A model generated the notes under the pieces. The model had not been told where the DNA came from and made no database searches. It was given only the letters and a program-made list of their open reading frames with translations. A DNA stretch of 60,030 nt, taken from NCBI GenBank assembly GCA_001465015.1, contig LNEO01000137.1, forward strand, positions 1 through 60,030. The letters are read 5' to 3'. Of the stretch, positions 24,945 to 33,519 are shown piece after piece; the first letter of the stretch is position 1, and each line of letters opens with the position of its first letter. The position numbers were made by a program, and so were the translations under genes. Source of the stretch: Deltaproteobacteria bacterium Ga0077539. GTDB taxonomy: Bacteria > Myxococcota_A > Polyangia > Polyangiales > Ga0077539.

Positions 24945-25631
24945 CTATGCGACGCCGCTCGGCTTGCGTTGGCGGCCTGGCGCCGCGGCGTCGAGGCTCG
25001 AGACGATGAGTCGATCTCGGTCGCGGTCGTACTCGACCACGACGATGTCTCGCCCTTCGGGGATGGGCGCGTCGTCCTCCGTCGCCACGACGACGCGCAC
25101 CGTGGTCGTGCCCGACGAGAGCCGCACCTCGCCGAACTCGCGGTCGACCTTGGACGAGATCACGACGCCCGTCGCTCCGACGAGCTCTGCGCGGCCTTTG
25201 GCCTCCTGGCCTTCGGTCGAGAACACCTTCGACGCCAGCCGAGACAGCGCGCTGGTGATCGCGAACGCGATCGCGAGCGAGAGCGGTGCGGACCAGAGCA
25301 GCGCGCTCGTCGGCGGAGGCCGCAGCCCGAACGCGAGCGTGTGCATCGACAAGCCCGCGATCCCGAGGGTGACCGCGAAGCTTTGGAGAACGAAGGTGAG
25401 CGGAGCGCGTCCGACGCCGAGCAGTCCAGCGATCGAGAAGCCGTCGTGCTCGACGTCGCCGTCCGCGTCGCCGTCCGCGTCGCCGTCCGCGTTGTCTGCG
25501 CCGTCGTGATCACCGCCCGCGAGTATGCCGATGAGTCCCGTCGCCTGCAGGATGGCGAACAGCACGGCGATGGACAACACCGTGACAAAAGGCACGTTCG
25601 CCCACGCGAGCCACGAGGACAGAAGCGACAT
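24945..25631 (-). CDS. NfeD/YqiJ-type membrane protein, flotillin partner
   Basis: About 228 residues. Three hydrophobic segments (NVPFVTVLSIAVLFAILQAT; FVLQSFAVTLGIAGLSMHTL; ALLWSAPLSLAIAFAITSAL) are followed by an OB-fold-like cytoplasmic domain (GRAELVGATGVVISSKVDRE, GEVRLSSGTTTVRVVVATED, IVVVEYDRDRDRLIVSS). This is the YqiJ/YuaF arrangement that accompanies flotillins. Between helix 1 and helix 2 lies an acidic tandem stretch of DADG repeats (see the separate repeat). GGAGG is seven bases before ATG 25631, fixing the start. It is the first gene of the three-gene operon with the flotillin and the pore protein. Confidence 0.85.
   Translation of the reverse strand: MSLLSSWLAWANVPFVTVLSIAVLFAILQATGLIGILAGGDHDGADNADGDADGDADGDVEHDGFSIAGLLGVGRAPLTFVLQSFAVTLGIAGLSMHTLAFGLRPPPTSALLWSAPLSLAIAFAITSALSRLASKVFSTEGQEAKGRAELVGATGVVISSKVDREFGEVRLSSGTTTVRVVVATEDDAPIPEGRDIVVVEYDRDRDRLIVSSLDAAAPGRQRKPSGVA
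25455..25490 (-). repeat. Three tandem copies of a 12-base unit in the NfeD-like gene
   Basis: gtcgccgtccgc occurs three times without interruption (25455, 25467, 25479). On the coding strand each unit encodes Ala-Asp-Gly-Asp, giving an acidic ADGDADGDADGD loop after the first membrane helix. In-frame slippage would change the loop length without breaking the gene. Confidence 0.8.
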
Positions 25632-25882
25632 CGAACAGCCTCCACCCGACGCCGCCGCGGGAAGCACGGCAGAGCGGGTTTGCGCAAAGACAGAGTCGCG
25701 GTGATTGGTGGGTAGCGGGCTACGCACCGTCAACGACAAACCGGTCGCGCTCCGACCGATTTCTGCCGGCGGGCTCCGCGAAAAGTCCTGCGATTCGCGG
25801 CTGCGCACTCTCGGTGACCTGTCGAAAAGTTGCTGTTTTTCCCGTGCTCGGTGCTTGGTCGAAGTCGATCAGGACTCAAGCC
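25632..25882. promoter_or_regulatory. Divergent control region, NfeD-flotillin operon / coiled-coil gene
   Basis: A 251-base gap, the longest gene-free stretch, between two divergently oriented genes. It should hold promoters for both directions. No confident -35/-10 pair stands out. The last 60 bases before the coiled-coil gene contain gaaaagttgctgtttttccc (25824-25843), the only strongly AT-rich piece. I see no operator-like palindrome. Confidence 0.4.
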
Positions 25883-27730
25883 ATGAACGAATCAAGGGGC
25901 CAACCCGTAAGCGCTGTCACCACCGTGCTCACCCAGCAGAGCGCGACAGACACTTCGTCCGACTGCGATTCGATCGAAATGCTCGATCCTATTGGCGATT
26001 TCGGCGCAACAGGGACGCATTACGACCGCGAACCGGAGATTTCGGGCCCCGCCTTGCTCGAGCTGGCGCAGCGGGCCGTCACCGAGCGTGATTCGCTTCG
26101 GGGCGAGGTGGTTCGACTTCGCGAGGCGCTCGCGCGAAGCGAAGCGAACCAGCGGCGAGGTCAGTCGAGCTCGCGCGAGCTCGCGGAGCTGCGCGAGGCC
26201 GTGGACATGCGAGACCGCGAGGTGCGCAGGCTCAAGGACGCCAACGTCGCGCGCGAACGCCTGCTGGTCGACGCCCGCACGAGGCTGGACGAGGCGCTGC
26301 ACGCGCGCTCGGCGGCGGTGACTCGCATGGAGTCTCGCGAGCGAGCGGCGGCGGACGCCGAGGCGCGGCTCGATACCGCGCTCGCGGACAGCGCCAGCTG
26401 GAAGAGCAAGTGCGACGCGATCGGCAGCGAACTGCAACGTGCGCTCGCCGCAGAGAGAGCGCTCACGGGCTCGTACGAGGACGCGCGGCTGCGTTTGTCC
26501 GACGCAGAGCGGACGATCGCGACGCTGCGCGACGAGCTCGCCGAGACGCAGAAGGCGCTCTCTGAGCTCGGCGCGAGCGCGACCAAGGCCGAGTCCGCGA
26601 ACGTCGAGCGCGTCGAGCGGCTCGAGCGCGAGCATCAGGGCAGGGTGCAGGCGATCGAGAGCCAACACGCGAGGTACCTCGCGCTGGTGGCCGAGCGGGA
26701 GGACGCGCTCAGCGATGGGCGCGAGCGCGGACTTCGCTTCGCCGGAGCCGAGGCGCTCTACGACGCCGAGGCGCGCTGGTCGCGAGAGCGTGCGCTGCTC
26801 TGCGAGGCCAACGCGGCCGCGCTGGCTGACAGCGAGCGCGTGCGAGAAGAACACCAGCTCGACCTCGTCGCGTGGAAGGCGCAGAACCTCGCCGAGCGCG
26901 AGAGCGGCGAGTCTGCGCTCGAGGGCTGCACTCGCGGCTTTCGCTTCTTGGTCGCCGAGGTCACTCGCGACCTCGAGCTCGAGCGAGCCTCGCGGATGTG
27001 CGAGGCGACGCGGCAAGGGCACGCGCTCAACGCTCTGCGCGAGTCACATGAGTTCGCGCTCGACGCTCTGCGCGAGTCGCACGAGTTCGCGCTCACCGCG
27101 CTTCGAGCCAGGCTCGCGCGCGAGCAGGAGCGCTGCAAGGGCCTCGAAGACGACGCGCGAGAGAGCGGCGCGGTGCGCGACGAAGCGGCGGTGATCGTGG
27201 CGGAGCTCGTGCGCGGGCTCGAGGCCGAGCTCGAGGCCGAGCGCGCGTTCAACGAGCGGTGCCTCGCGGACACGCGGGCGATCGAAGCGGCGCGGGACGA
27301 GGCCGCGGTCGCGATCACGTCGGTGATCGCGGGGTACGAGCTCAAGGTCGAGCGACTCGAGGCCGAGCGCGCGCGGCTGCGGTCGGTCCTCGACGAGTGC
27401 GACGCGACGCGCGAGTCGTTGGCGCAGTCGACGGTCGAGCAAGCGCAGCGGGCGCTCGACGCGCGCGCGAGGTTCGACGCGCTCGAGCGCGAGTACGAGA
27501 AGCACACGCGGCAGATGGCCGAGCTGGTCGGCGTGCTCACGCGCGCGACGGTCGAGCAGCACGCCATCGCGGGAGCGCTCAAGCACGGAAGGGTCTTGCC
27601 GTCGATGGCAGACGTGGACGCCGCGCTCGTGTCTGTGGGTCGGCGCGTTCCGGCGACGATGGCCGAGCAGCTCTGGACCGCGCGCGACGCGATCGCGTCG
27701 GCGATCTTCGCCGGCCCCAGCGCGCACTGA
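25883..27730 (+). CDS. Long coiled-coil protein of unknown function
   Basis: About 615 residues from ATG 25883. After about 65 residues of low-complexity acidic sequence, nearly the whole protein is heptad-rich Glu/Arg/Ala/Leu (SLRGEVVRLREALARSEANQ, ELREAVDMRDREVRRLKDAN, DELAETQKALSELGASATKA). There are no membrane segment, no Walker motif and almost no aromatic residues. A tandem repeat of 11 residues (LRESHEFALDA / LRESHEFALTA) lies at about residues 384-405. The last 60 residues (ALKHGRVLPSMADVDAALVS) may form a small globular end. Similar proteins act as cytoskeletal or scaffold proteins; no function can be named. It is divergent from the flotillin operon. Confidence 0.7.
   Translation: MNESRGQPVSAVTTVLTQQSATDTSSDCDSIEMLDPIGDFGATGTHYDREPEISGPALLELAQRAVTERDSLRGEVVRLREALARSEANQRRGQSSSRELAELREAVDMRDREVRRLKDANVARERLLVDARTRLDEALHARSAAVTRMESRERAAADAEARLDTALADSASWKSKCDAIGSELQRALAAERALTGSYEDARLRLSDAERTIATLRDELAETQKALSELGASATKAESANVERVERLEREHQGRVQAIESQHARYLALVAEREDALSDGRERGLRFAGAEALYDAEARWSRERALLCEANAAALADSERVREEHQLDLVAWKAQNLAERESGESALEGCTRGFRFLVAEVTRDLELERASRMCEATRQGHALNALRESHEFALDALRESHEFALTALRARLAREQERCKGLEDDARESGAVRDEAAVIVAELVRGLEAELEAERAFNERCLADTRAIEAARDEAAVAITSVIAGYELKVERLEAERARLRSVLDECDATRESLAQSTVEQAQRALDARARFDALEREYEKHTRQMAELVGVLTRATVEQHAIAGALKHGRVLPSMADVDAALVSVGRRVPATMAEQLWTARDAIASAIFAGPSAH
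27031..27096 (+). repeat. Tandem duplication of 33 bases in the coiled-coil gene
   Basis: Copies 27031-27063 and 27064-27096 differ at only a few positions and each encodes LRESHEFAL plus two residues. The period of 11 residues keeps a hendecad coiled-coil register, so the duplication lengthens the rod without breaking it. Confidence 0.8.
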
Positions 27731-27782
27731 TCGAGGCCGAGCGGCGCGGGGGCGTCCGCTGGATGAAGCGCTCTCGCGCTGG

Positions 27783-27799
27783 CCATGTTGAAAACATGG
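27783..27799. other. 7-bp hairpin between convergent genes
   Basis: ccatgtt-gaa-aacatgg is a perfect inverted repeat in the 130-base gap between the coiled-coil gene and the zinc-ribbon gene, which converge here. No T-run follows, so at best a weak, Rho-assisted terminator. The gap holds nothing else recognisable. Confidence 0.3.
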
Positions 27800-27860
27800 G
27801 TCACCGTTCGAGCGCGTCTCCCTCCCGCCCCGTCGTTGTTTCGCCGGGTCGTGCGTGGAG

Positions 27861-28127
27861 CTACTTCTGGTTCTTCCAGAGGGGCATCGCGAGCAGGGCG
27901 CGTTTGGCGTGCTCTTCAGCGCCGGCGCGGGGCATCCCGTTGACCTTCATGAAACGCTCGACGGTCATGTTCTCGTGGACGGTGGCGAAGGGAAACAACT
28001 TGCCGCTCTTGTCCGCGCAAAAGCGGCAGTATTGGGAGTCTTCGCGGCCTCCTGCGTGATCCTTGGCGGACGCCATCGGCGCTCCGCAGCTCTGACAGGC
28101 GGGGCCTCCGGGGGTGAGCAGTGTCAT
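27861..28127 (-). CDS. Small zinc-ribbon protein
   Basis: About 88 residues. Two CxxC knuckles (ACQSCGAPM at about residue 10 and YCRFCADKSGKLFPFATV at about 32) form a zinc ribbon of the putative zinc-ribbon domain family (PF12674), followed by a short helix (NMTVERFMKVNGMPRAGAEE). The function of the family is unknown; it is usually a small cytoplasmic protein. The start at ATG 28127 gives a normal family start; extending the frame upstream gives Arg/Ser-rich sequence with no coding signature. It is separated from the pyrophosphatase gene upstream on the same strand by 177 bases. Confidence 0.8.
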   Translation of the reverse strand: MTLLTPGGPACQSCGAPMASAKDHAGGREDSQYCRFCADKSGKLFPFATVHENMTVERFMKVNGMPRAGAEEHAKRALLAMPLWKNQK

Positions 28128-28304
28128 GGGGACGATGGCTCCTTCGATGCGTGGTCGAGACGATGGGGACGATCGCGAGCGAGCTGCGGCTCCTCTCGCA
28201 GAGCGCAATCGTTGCACACCGACCGCCATCGCGCACGGGCTGGCGGCGCGGCTCGAGGCTGCGCTCGTGCCGTGCGCCCGACGCGATCGAACGCACGAGC
28301 GTGG

Positions 28305-28886
28305 CTACGAGCGTCGCTCGTCCCGCTTCTTCTTCTTCTTCTCGGTCATTTCGTCGGCTTGGAGCTTCTGGTGCTCGGTCGCAGCGCGCTGAATGATCCT
28401 GTTGGCCTCGCTGACGCCGCGCCAGCCGAGCAGCTCGTGCCGCGTGCCCTCGACGTCGAGGATCCACGAGAAGAACTGCTCGATCTCGCGCAGGAGCTTT
28501 CGCGGGACGTCGCTGAGATCTCGCATCGAGGCCCAGGTCTTGTCCTCGGTGCACACCGCGATCAAGCGGTGATTCTCTTTTCCGTCCTTGGTCGCGCGCA
28601 GAACTCCGATCGGCCTCGCGAACACGAGGCAACCCGTGAACGCCGGGGCGTCCATGAGGACGAGCACGTCGACGGGATCGCCGTCTCCGGCGCGCGTCGA
28701 CGGGATGTAACCAAAATCAAAGGGAAACGACGCGCCTGCGAACAGCACGCGATTCAGACGAAAGAGCCCGAGCGTCGGGTCGTACTTGTACTTGTTGCGC
28801 GAGCCTCGGGGCGTCTCGACGACGACGTTGATGATGCCAGGCGACGGTCGTGCCGCGAGGCGGTCCCAGGGTGAAATCTTTCCCAT
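28305..28886 (-). CDS. ppa: Inorganic pyrophosphatase, family I, with altered metal site
   Basis: 193 residues. Recognisable blocks are VVVETPRGSRNKYKYD (residues about 21-36), FPFDFGYIPSTRAGDGDPVDVLVL with metal-binding Asp68, Asp70 and Asp73, and the C-terminal helix LLREIEQFFSWI. The enzyme hydrolyses PPi to phosphate and pulls biosynthetic reactions forward. The third metal-binding stretch, DEAGEDAK in E. coli, reads KDGKENHR here: by alignment to the following LIAV the two Asp become Lys and Asn and the Lys becomes Arg. Asp101 one position away might substitute. The C-terminus is an odd Lys-run (TEKKKKKRDERRS). Nine bases separate it from the unknown Pro-rich gene upstream. Confidence 0.85.
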   Translation of the reverse strand: MGKISPWDRLAARPSPGIINVVVETPRGSRNKYKYDPTLGLFRLNRVLFAGASFPFDFGYIPSTRAGDGDPVDVLVLMDAPAFTGCLVFARPIGVLRATKDGKENHRLIAVCTEDKTWASMRDLSDVPRKLLREIEQFFSWILDVEGTRHELLGWRGVSEANRIIQRAATEHQKLQADEMTEKKKKKRDERRS

Positions 28887-28895
28887 GCTCTTCGC

Positions 28896-30065
28896 TCAGC
28901 CTGCTGCTCCGCGATCCTTGAAGAGGTGATTGCGCCACTGTGTTGGCAAATCGAGAAAGCCCTCTGTGTACAGGTAGTCGTACATCGCGTCGCACACGAC
29001 CGTGCACACGTCCGAGAAGATCTGCGGATCCGCGACGAACTGCACGGTCTCTTCGCGAAACGTGTCTCGCATGCTCGTCGCTCGTTGCACGATCGGGCCC
29101 TGCACGTTCAGCGCGAGGCGCTCGAGGAAGTGCTTCTCGAACACCTCGCGAAACGCCGAGAACACCTCGGGCGCGAGCTTGTATCCGTGCGGTCGACCGA
29201 CGCCGACGCGCGACTCCTTGATGACCGCCCAGCAAAAGTCTCCGAGGCCAGGCTTGAACTCCTCGAAGAAGAACTTGAGCAGGACCTCTCGGTAGATCCC
29301 GAGCAGCGCTTCGAGCTCGGGCGTCGTGCGCGAGAGAAAGTCCATCCGCAGACCCTTCTCGATCGAATCGAAGCGGGCGAGCGCTTCGGCGAGGACCTTC
29401 GGGTCCGAGTATCGCTGCGCTCGAATGCTCGCGAGCATCGCGTCGCGGTGCGTTCGAACGGCGAGGTACACCGCCTGATCTGCGTACGAGACCGAGAGCG
29501 CCGCGCGCGCGTGGGTCGAGAGCTTGACGAAGAGCGCCGAGTTGAAGAACTGCGTCGTGATCTTGCGCTGGATGTCCTCGATCTTGCGCCGCATGAATCC
29601 TTCGCGCCGCGGCGAGAAGAGCTTCTCGAGCAGCGCTCGCAGCGTCCCGATCAGCTCGATCGAGACGTCCGTGGCCGGCTCTTGCTGCGGGCTCTGCGAC
29701 ACGACCTTGATCCCCGCCATCTGCAGCGACTGCAGCTCGGCCACGACCGCTTCGGTGATCGCGTCGAGCTCGGCGTTGGTCTTCTGTCCCTCGCCGAAAT
29801 ACACGACCTTCGCCTGGATTTGTTCGTCGCGAAGTCGCTTGGCCATCGCGGCCAAATCGATCAGCGCCTTCGTCGACGACTTGTTGATGAGCGAGCCGCG
29901 ATCGCTCGTATCCGCCGGCGGAACGGTCGGCGTTGGTCGCGGTCCTGCGACCGAGCCAGTCGTCACCGGAGCGGGAGCTCCTGACGCGCGAGGTGGTGGC
30001 GGCGGCGGGCTTGGAGGGCCTGACTTCGAGTCGGTCACGCTTCGGATGGTGCCAAACACAGGCAC
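28896..30065 (-). CDS. Protein of unknown function with Pro-rich N-terminus
   Basis: 389 residues. The first 55 are Pro/Ser/Thr-rich and disordered (a PPSPPPPPP run near the start). From about residue 60 it is regular and helical: LIDLAAMAKRLRDEQIQAKV, DAITEAVVAELQSLQMAGIK, EDIQRKITTQFFNSALFVKL, FKPGLGDFCWAVIKESRVGV, DAMYDYLYTEGFLDLP. There are few Cys and no membrane segment, so it is probably cytoplasmic. It is well-composed sequence typical of a conserved single-domain protein, but I do not recognise it. Transcriptional neighbours on the same strand are a TerB-like protein upstream (45 bases) and pyrophosphatase downstream (9 bases), so a single operon is likely. Confidence 0.7.
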   Translation of the reverse strand: MPVFGTIRSVTDSKSGPPSPPPPPPRASGAPAPVTTGSVAGPRPTPTVPPADTSDRGSLINKSSTKALIDLAAMAKRLRDEQIQAKVVYFGEGQKTNAELDAITEAVVAELQSLQMAGIKVVSQSPQQEPATDVSIELIGTLRALLEKLFSPRREGFMRRKIEDIQRKITTQFFNSALFVKLSTHARAALSVSYADQAVYLAVRTHRDAMLASIRAQRYSDPKVLAEALARFDSIEKGLRMDFLSRTTPELEALLGIYREVLLKFFFEEFKPGLGDFCWAVIKESRVGVGRPHGYKLAPEVFSAFREVFEKHFLERLALNVQGPIVQRATSMRDTFREETVQFVADPQIFSDVCTVVCDAMYDYLYTEGFLDLPTQWRNHLFKDRGAAG

Positions 30066-30110
30066 GAGGCGACAACGCTTCTTGGCGCGAGGAGTGCGAT
30101 CGCGCGTCGA

Positions 30111-30605
30111 TCAGCCAGGAATCGAGCGTCTTCCCAGGTCGTTGCGCACCTGTGTGGCCAACGTGACGAGCGCCGCCTGCGAAACGCCTGCTGCGCTCGC
30201 GATTCGCTCGAGCACGGCGAGCTCGCTGCGGTCGAGACCGTTGGAGGCGTACGCGATCGCAGCGGCCAGGTAGAGCCCCTCGTCGCCTGCTTTGTGCGCT
30301 GCGAGAAGCTCGCCGACAGCGCGGCAACGGGCCGCTTCTCCTTCGGTTTTTCGGAGATCGATCAGGTCTTCGACGAGGGTGTCGAGCTCTTCGGGAGGCA
30401 GGTCGTCTCCGGTCAGCGTCAGGATCGCACGCTTGAGCGTTGCAAGCTCGGCGGAGTCCACCGTTCCATCGGCGGCAGCGACGAGGTAGCCAGCTTCGAC
30501 GACGGCGTTGAAGAGCAGAGACGGGTCGCCGCCCTCGGCGACGCGACCCTTGCGGAGCGAGCGCGCCAGGGGCGCGAGGTGACTGAGCACGGTTCCGAGC
30601 GACAT
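30111..30605 (-). CDS. TerB-like helical protein
   Basis: About 164 residues from ATG 30605. The TerB motif is LVAAADGTVDSAELATLKRA, an EF-hand-like acidic helix pair, repeated weakly later as AIAYASNGLDRSELAVLERI. The fold is all-helical and cytoplasmic. TerB-domain proteins are linked to tellurite resistance and to membrane-stress complexes, often as metal-binding adaptors. No other ter gene lies here, so the role is open. The Met 12 codons upstream is in frame but leads with an uncharacteristic sequence. It lies 49 bases downstream of the PBP1A gene on the same strand. Confidence 0.8.
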   Translation of the reverse strand: MSLGTVLSHLAPLARSLRKGRVAEGGDPSLLFNAVVEAGYLVAAADGTVDSAELATLKRAILTLTGDDLPPEELDTLVEDLIDLRKTEGEAARCRAVGELLAAHKAGDEGLYLAAAIAYASNGLDRSELAVLERIASAAGVSQAALVTLATQVRNDLGRRSIPG

Positions 30606-30654
30606 GCCGCGAGCGTGCCACAGTCCCGGCCCCGTGCGCATCGGCGGCTGGCGA

Positions 30655-33417
30655 TCAGTTGCCGTCGGCAGGCGCGGCAGCGGGGCTCGACGCGTCGTCG
30701 CTCGGCTGAGCGCTCGGCGCCCCCGCGTCAGAACCGTTGGCGTTTGCGCCAGCGTCGCTGTCGTCCACGATCTCTTCGAGGGGGATTCCTCCGTCCCCCA
30801 TCGTGAAGAAGCTCGCGATCGAGCTCGCGCCAGCGTCGCTCGTGGTGATGGCGATTTGGCGCGGCTCGGTTCCGCTCAGAAAGATCTCTTCGAGCGCGTC
30901 CGACTGGCCCGGTCGAGCGAGCATGCCCGTGGCGGGATCGACGAGCGCTGTGACGATCCCGTCGGGTCGAACGAAGTCGACCGCTGGTGGGCGTCGGATG
31001 CTGACGTAGTCGCGCACGAAGCGAACCCAGATCGGCAGCGCAGATCGCGCGCCTTCTTCACCGAAGCCGAGCGGCTGTCGGTCGTCGAAGCCCACCCAGA
31101 CGCCCGCGACGAGGTCCGACGTGTACCCGACGAACCACGCGTCGCGGCCGCCGTTGGTCGTTCCGGTTTTGCCTGCGACCGGACGAGACAGGGTGCGAGC
31201 GCGCTGCGCGGTTCCGCGCTCGACGACGGTGGTGAGCATCGAGGTGACGAGGTGCGATTCGGCGGGAGAGAGCGCCTGGCGCGAAGGCGTCGCGTCGGGC
31301 AGCGGGAGCTCTCGACCGCCGGGCGCGACGATTCGCGTGACGATTCGCGGCGCGCTGAAGCGACCGCTGGCCGCCCACGTCGCGTACGCGTTGGTCAACT
31401 CGAGCGGCGTCACCGAGGCCACTCCGAGCGCGAGGGACGGAACCGGCTGAAGCTCCGTCGCGATGCCCACCGCCCGCGCATGCTCTGCGAGCGCCTGCGG
31501 CGTGACGTCAGTGACGACCTGCGCGGCCACGATGTTGCGCGACTGCGCGAGGGCCTCGCGAAGACGAAGGGGCCCTTCGGGGCCGAGCGCAGGGTTGCGA
31601 GCGTGCGATTCGCGAGGGCACCACGTTCCGAAGCAACGAGGGTTGGGGTCGAACGTGCTCGCGAGCGTATACCGCCTCGTCGAGAGCGCGAGCGAGTACA
31701 AGAACGGCTTGAACGCCGACCCGGGTTGCCGCTGCGCGCGCGACGCGCGATCGAAGCCGCTCGCGACGACGTCGTATCCGCCGACGAGCGCCCGCACTTC
31801 GCGCGTGTTCGGATCGATGGCCACGAGGGACGCTTGTGGCCCGAGCTCGAGGCGCATGCTCGCCGTGGCGTCCGGCACCGTCACGCGATCGACCGAGACG
31901 CGGATGGCCGAGCCGTTGGGCGCGAACTGCGAGGGGCTCTCTTCGGCGCGGACGTACCGCGCGACGCTGTTCCACGGGATGGTTCCGAGGACGTCGCCGA
32001 CCCGGACGTTGATCTCACCGGCGTTTCGCGTGCTCGGATCGGGGTCTCGCGTCGACTCGACGATGCCGATGTACATGCGTCCGGGAACGAGCCTTCCGTC
32101 TCGCGGCGCCGGCTCTGCGTCGACGACGTTTCCCGGTCGTCCGCGGACGCGTCGCGTCCCCGGCGCGAGCAGCGGGCCCCGGTAGCCTTGGCGGTCATCG
32201 AGCTCGCGCAGCCCCGCTTGGAGCGCGGTGCGCGCCGCGCGTTGAAGGGCAGGGTCGATGGTGGTGTGGATCTCGTAGCCGCCCTGGCGCATCGCGTCTT
32301 CACCGACGATTTGCAGCAGCAACGCGCGAGCCGCGTCGACCGCTTCGGGGGCGGTTCCGTCGTCTTCGGCCACGTCGCGCAGGCGCAGCGGCTCGTTTGC
32401 TGCGGCGTCTGCCTGGGCTCGGGTGATGAACTGCTTGTCGACCATCTGCCCGAGGATCCAGCGCCTTCGCTGGAGCGACGCTTCGGGGTGCGATCGCGGC
32501 GAGTACAACACCGGCGACTTGGGCGCGCCCGCGAGCAGCGCACACTCGCCGAGCGTGAGGTCCCTCGCGTGCTTTCCGAAGTAATAGCGCGCGGCCTCTT
32601 CGACGCCGTAGCGGCCGTGACCGAAGTTGATGTGGTTGAGATAGAGAAAGAGGATTTCGTTCTTGCTCAGCTGGCTCTCGATGCGACGCGCCAGGACGAC
32701 CTCTCGAACCTTGCGCGCGAGCGATCGCTCGGAGGTGAGCAGGATGTTCTTGATGAGCTGCTGCGTGATCGTGCTCGCGCCTTGCGCGGTCGTTCCGCGG
32801 CGGATGTTGACGTAGAGCGCGCGGAGCATGCCCGGATAGTCGAGCCCGCGATGGCTGTAGAAATCAGCGTCCTCCGCGGCGAGGAGCGCGGTCACGAGGT
32901 TGCGCGGGATCTGCTCGATCGGGATCACCGTGCGGCGCTCGGTGTAGATCTCCGCGAGCACCGTGCCGTCGCGGGCGAAGACGCGAGTGGTCTGCAACGG
33001 CCTCCACTGCGCGCGAAGGTTGTGCACGTCGGGCAAATCTCGCCCGTAGTACACAAAGAGCCCGACGATCCCGCCGAGGCCCAGCAGCGAGCAGGAGAGC
33101 GCGAGCGCGAAGGCACGAATCAGCCAGACGCGCAGACCCGCGGGGCCCTGCGCTTGTTCGCTCTCGCGAACGGTGTCCGGGGCGTCCTTTGCAGCCGTGC
33201 CGGGGGAGCTCGTTCGCGTGCGCCTGGCCGCGCCAGAGGCCGAGGACATGTTGGACGGCGGCGGACCCGAGACGGTGGGCGCGTGCTCGTCGATCATCGA
33301 CTCGCGCGTCGGGGGCGCGTCGTCCGGGGCGTTGCTTCGCCGCGGCCCCACGGGAACCCTGGGTTTTTGCCCCATTCCGCCCGAAGATTTGCGGCCAGTA
33401 TCGTCGTTGTTCGCCAT
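30655..33417 (-). CDS. Class A penicillin-binding protein (PBP1A-type)
   Basis: About 920 residues, bifunctional peptidoglycan synthase. There is a disordered cytoplasmic N-terminus (about 95 residues), one transmembrane helix (LALSCSLLGLGGIVGLFVYY), and a GT51 glycosyltransferase domain (LLAAEDADFYSHRGLDYPGM, QGASTITQQLIKN, FGHGRYGVEEAARYYFGK). An inserted OB-like region follows, then the transpeptidase domain with the acyl-Ser motif QPGSAFKPF, SRN, and GKTGTTNGG. The tail of about 60 residues is Ser/Asp/Ala-rich and disordered. The enzyme polymerises lipid II and crosslinks stem peptides in the periplasm. The ATG at 33417 is picked because the frame upstream loses protein-like character. 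It is divergent from the GNAT gene. Confidence 0.95.
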   Translation of the reverse strand: MANNDDTGRKSSGGMGQKPRVPVGPRRSNAPDDAPPTRESMIDEHAPTVSGPPPSNMSSASGAARRTRTSSPGTAAKDAPDTVRESEQAQGPAGLRVWLIRAFALALSCSLLGLGGIVGLFVYYGRDLPDVHNLRAQWRPLQTTRVFARDGTVLAEIYTERRTVIPIEQIPRNLVTALLAAEDADFYSHRGLDYPGMLRALYVNIRRGTTAQGASTITQQLIKNILLTSERSLARKVREVVLARRIESQLSKNEILFLYLNHINFGHGRYGVEEAARYYFGKHARDLTLGECALLAGAPKSPVLYSPRSHPEASLQRRRWILGQMVDKQFITRAQADAAANEPLRLRDVAEDDGTAPEAVDAARALLLQIVGEDAMRQGGYEIHTTIDPALQRAARTALQAGLRELDDRQGYRGPLLAPGTRRVRGRPGNVVDAEPAPRDGRLVPGRMYIGIVESTRDPDPSTRNAGEINVRVGDVLGTIPWNSVARYVRAEESPSQFAPNGSAIRVSVDRVTVPDATASMRLELGPQASLVAIDPNTREVRALVGGYDVVASGFDRASRAQRQPGSAFKPFLYSLALSTRRYTLASTFDPNPRCFGTWCPRESHARNPALGPEGPLRLREALAQSRNIVAAQVVTDVTPQALAEHARAVGIATELQPVPSLALGVASVTPLELTNAYATWAASGRFSAPRIVTRIVAPGGRELPLPDATPSRQALSPAESHLVTSMLTTVVERGTAQRARTLSRPVAGKTGTTNGGRDAWFVGYTSDLVAGVWVGFDDRQPLGFGEEGARSALPIWVRFVRDYVSIRRPPAVDFVRPDGIVTALVDPATGMLARPGQSDALEEIFLSGTEPRQIAITTSDAGASSIASFFTMGDGGIPLEEIVDDSDAGANANGSDAGAPSAQPSDDASSPAAAPADGN

Positions 33418-33519
33418 TCGAAAACGTCTGTGCGCGAGCGCAGCTGGCAGGAGGGTACTGTGATACGCCCTGAAACGCTCTACACCGCTCGACCCCATCC
33501 AAACCTCCGGAGCGAAGCG

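Noticed and set aside
25455..25490. CRISPR-like or regulatory repeat
   Set aside because: The units are contiguous, in frame and coding (Ala-Asp-Gly-Asp), without spacers. No CRISPR array or cas gene occurs in the window.
27783..27799. Hairpin as strong terminator
   Set aside because: The stem is only seven base pairs with AT-rich ends and no T-run on either side.
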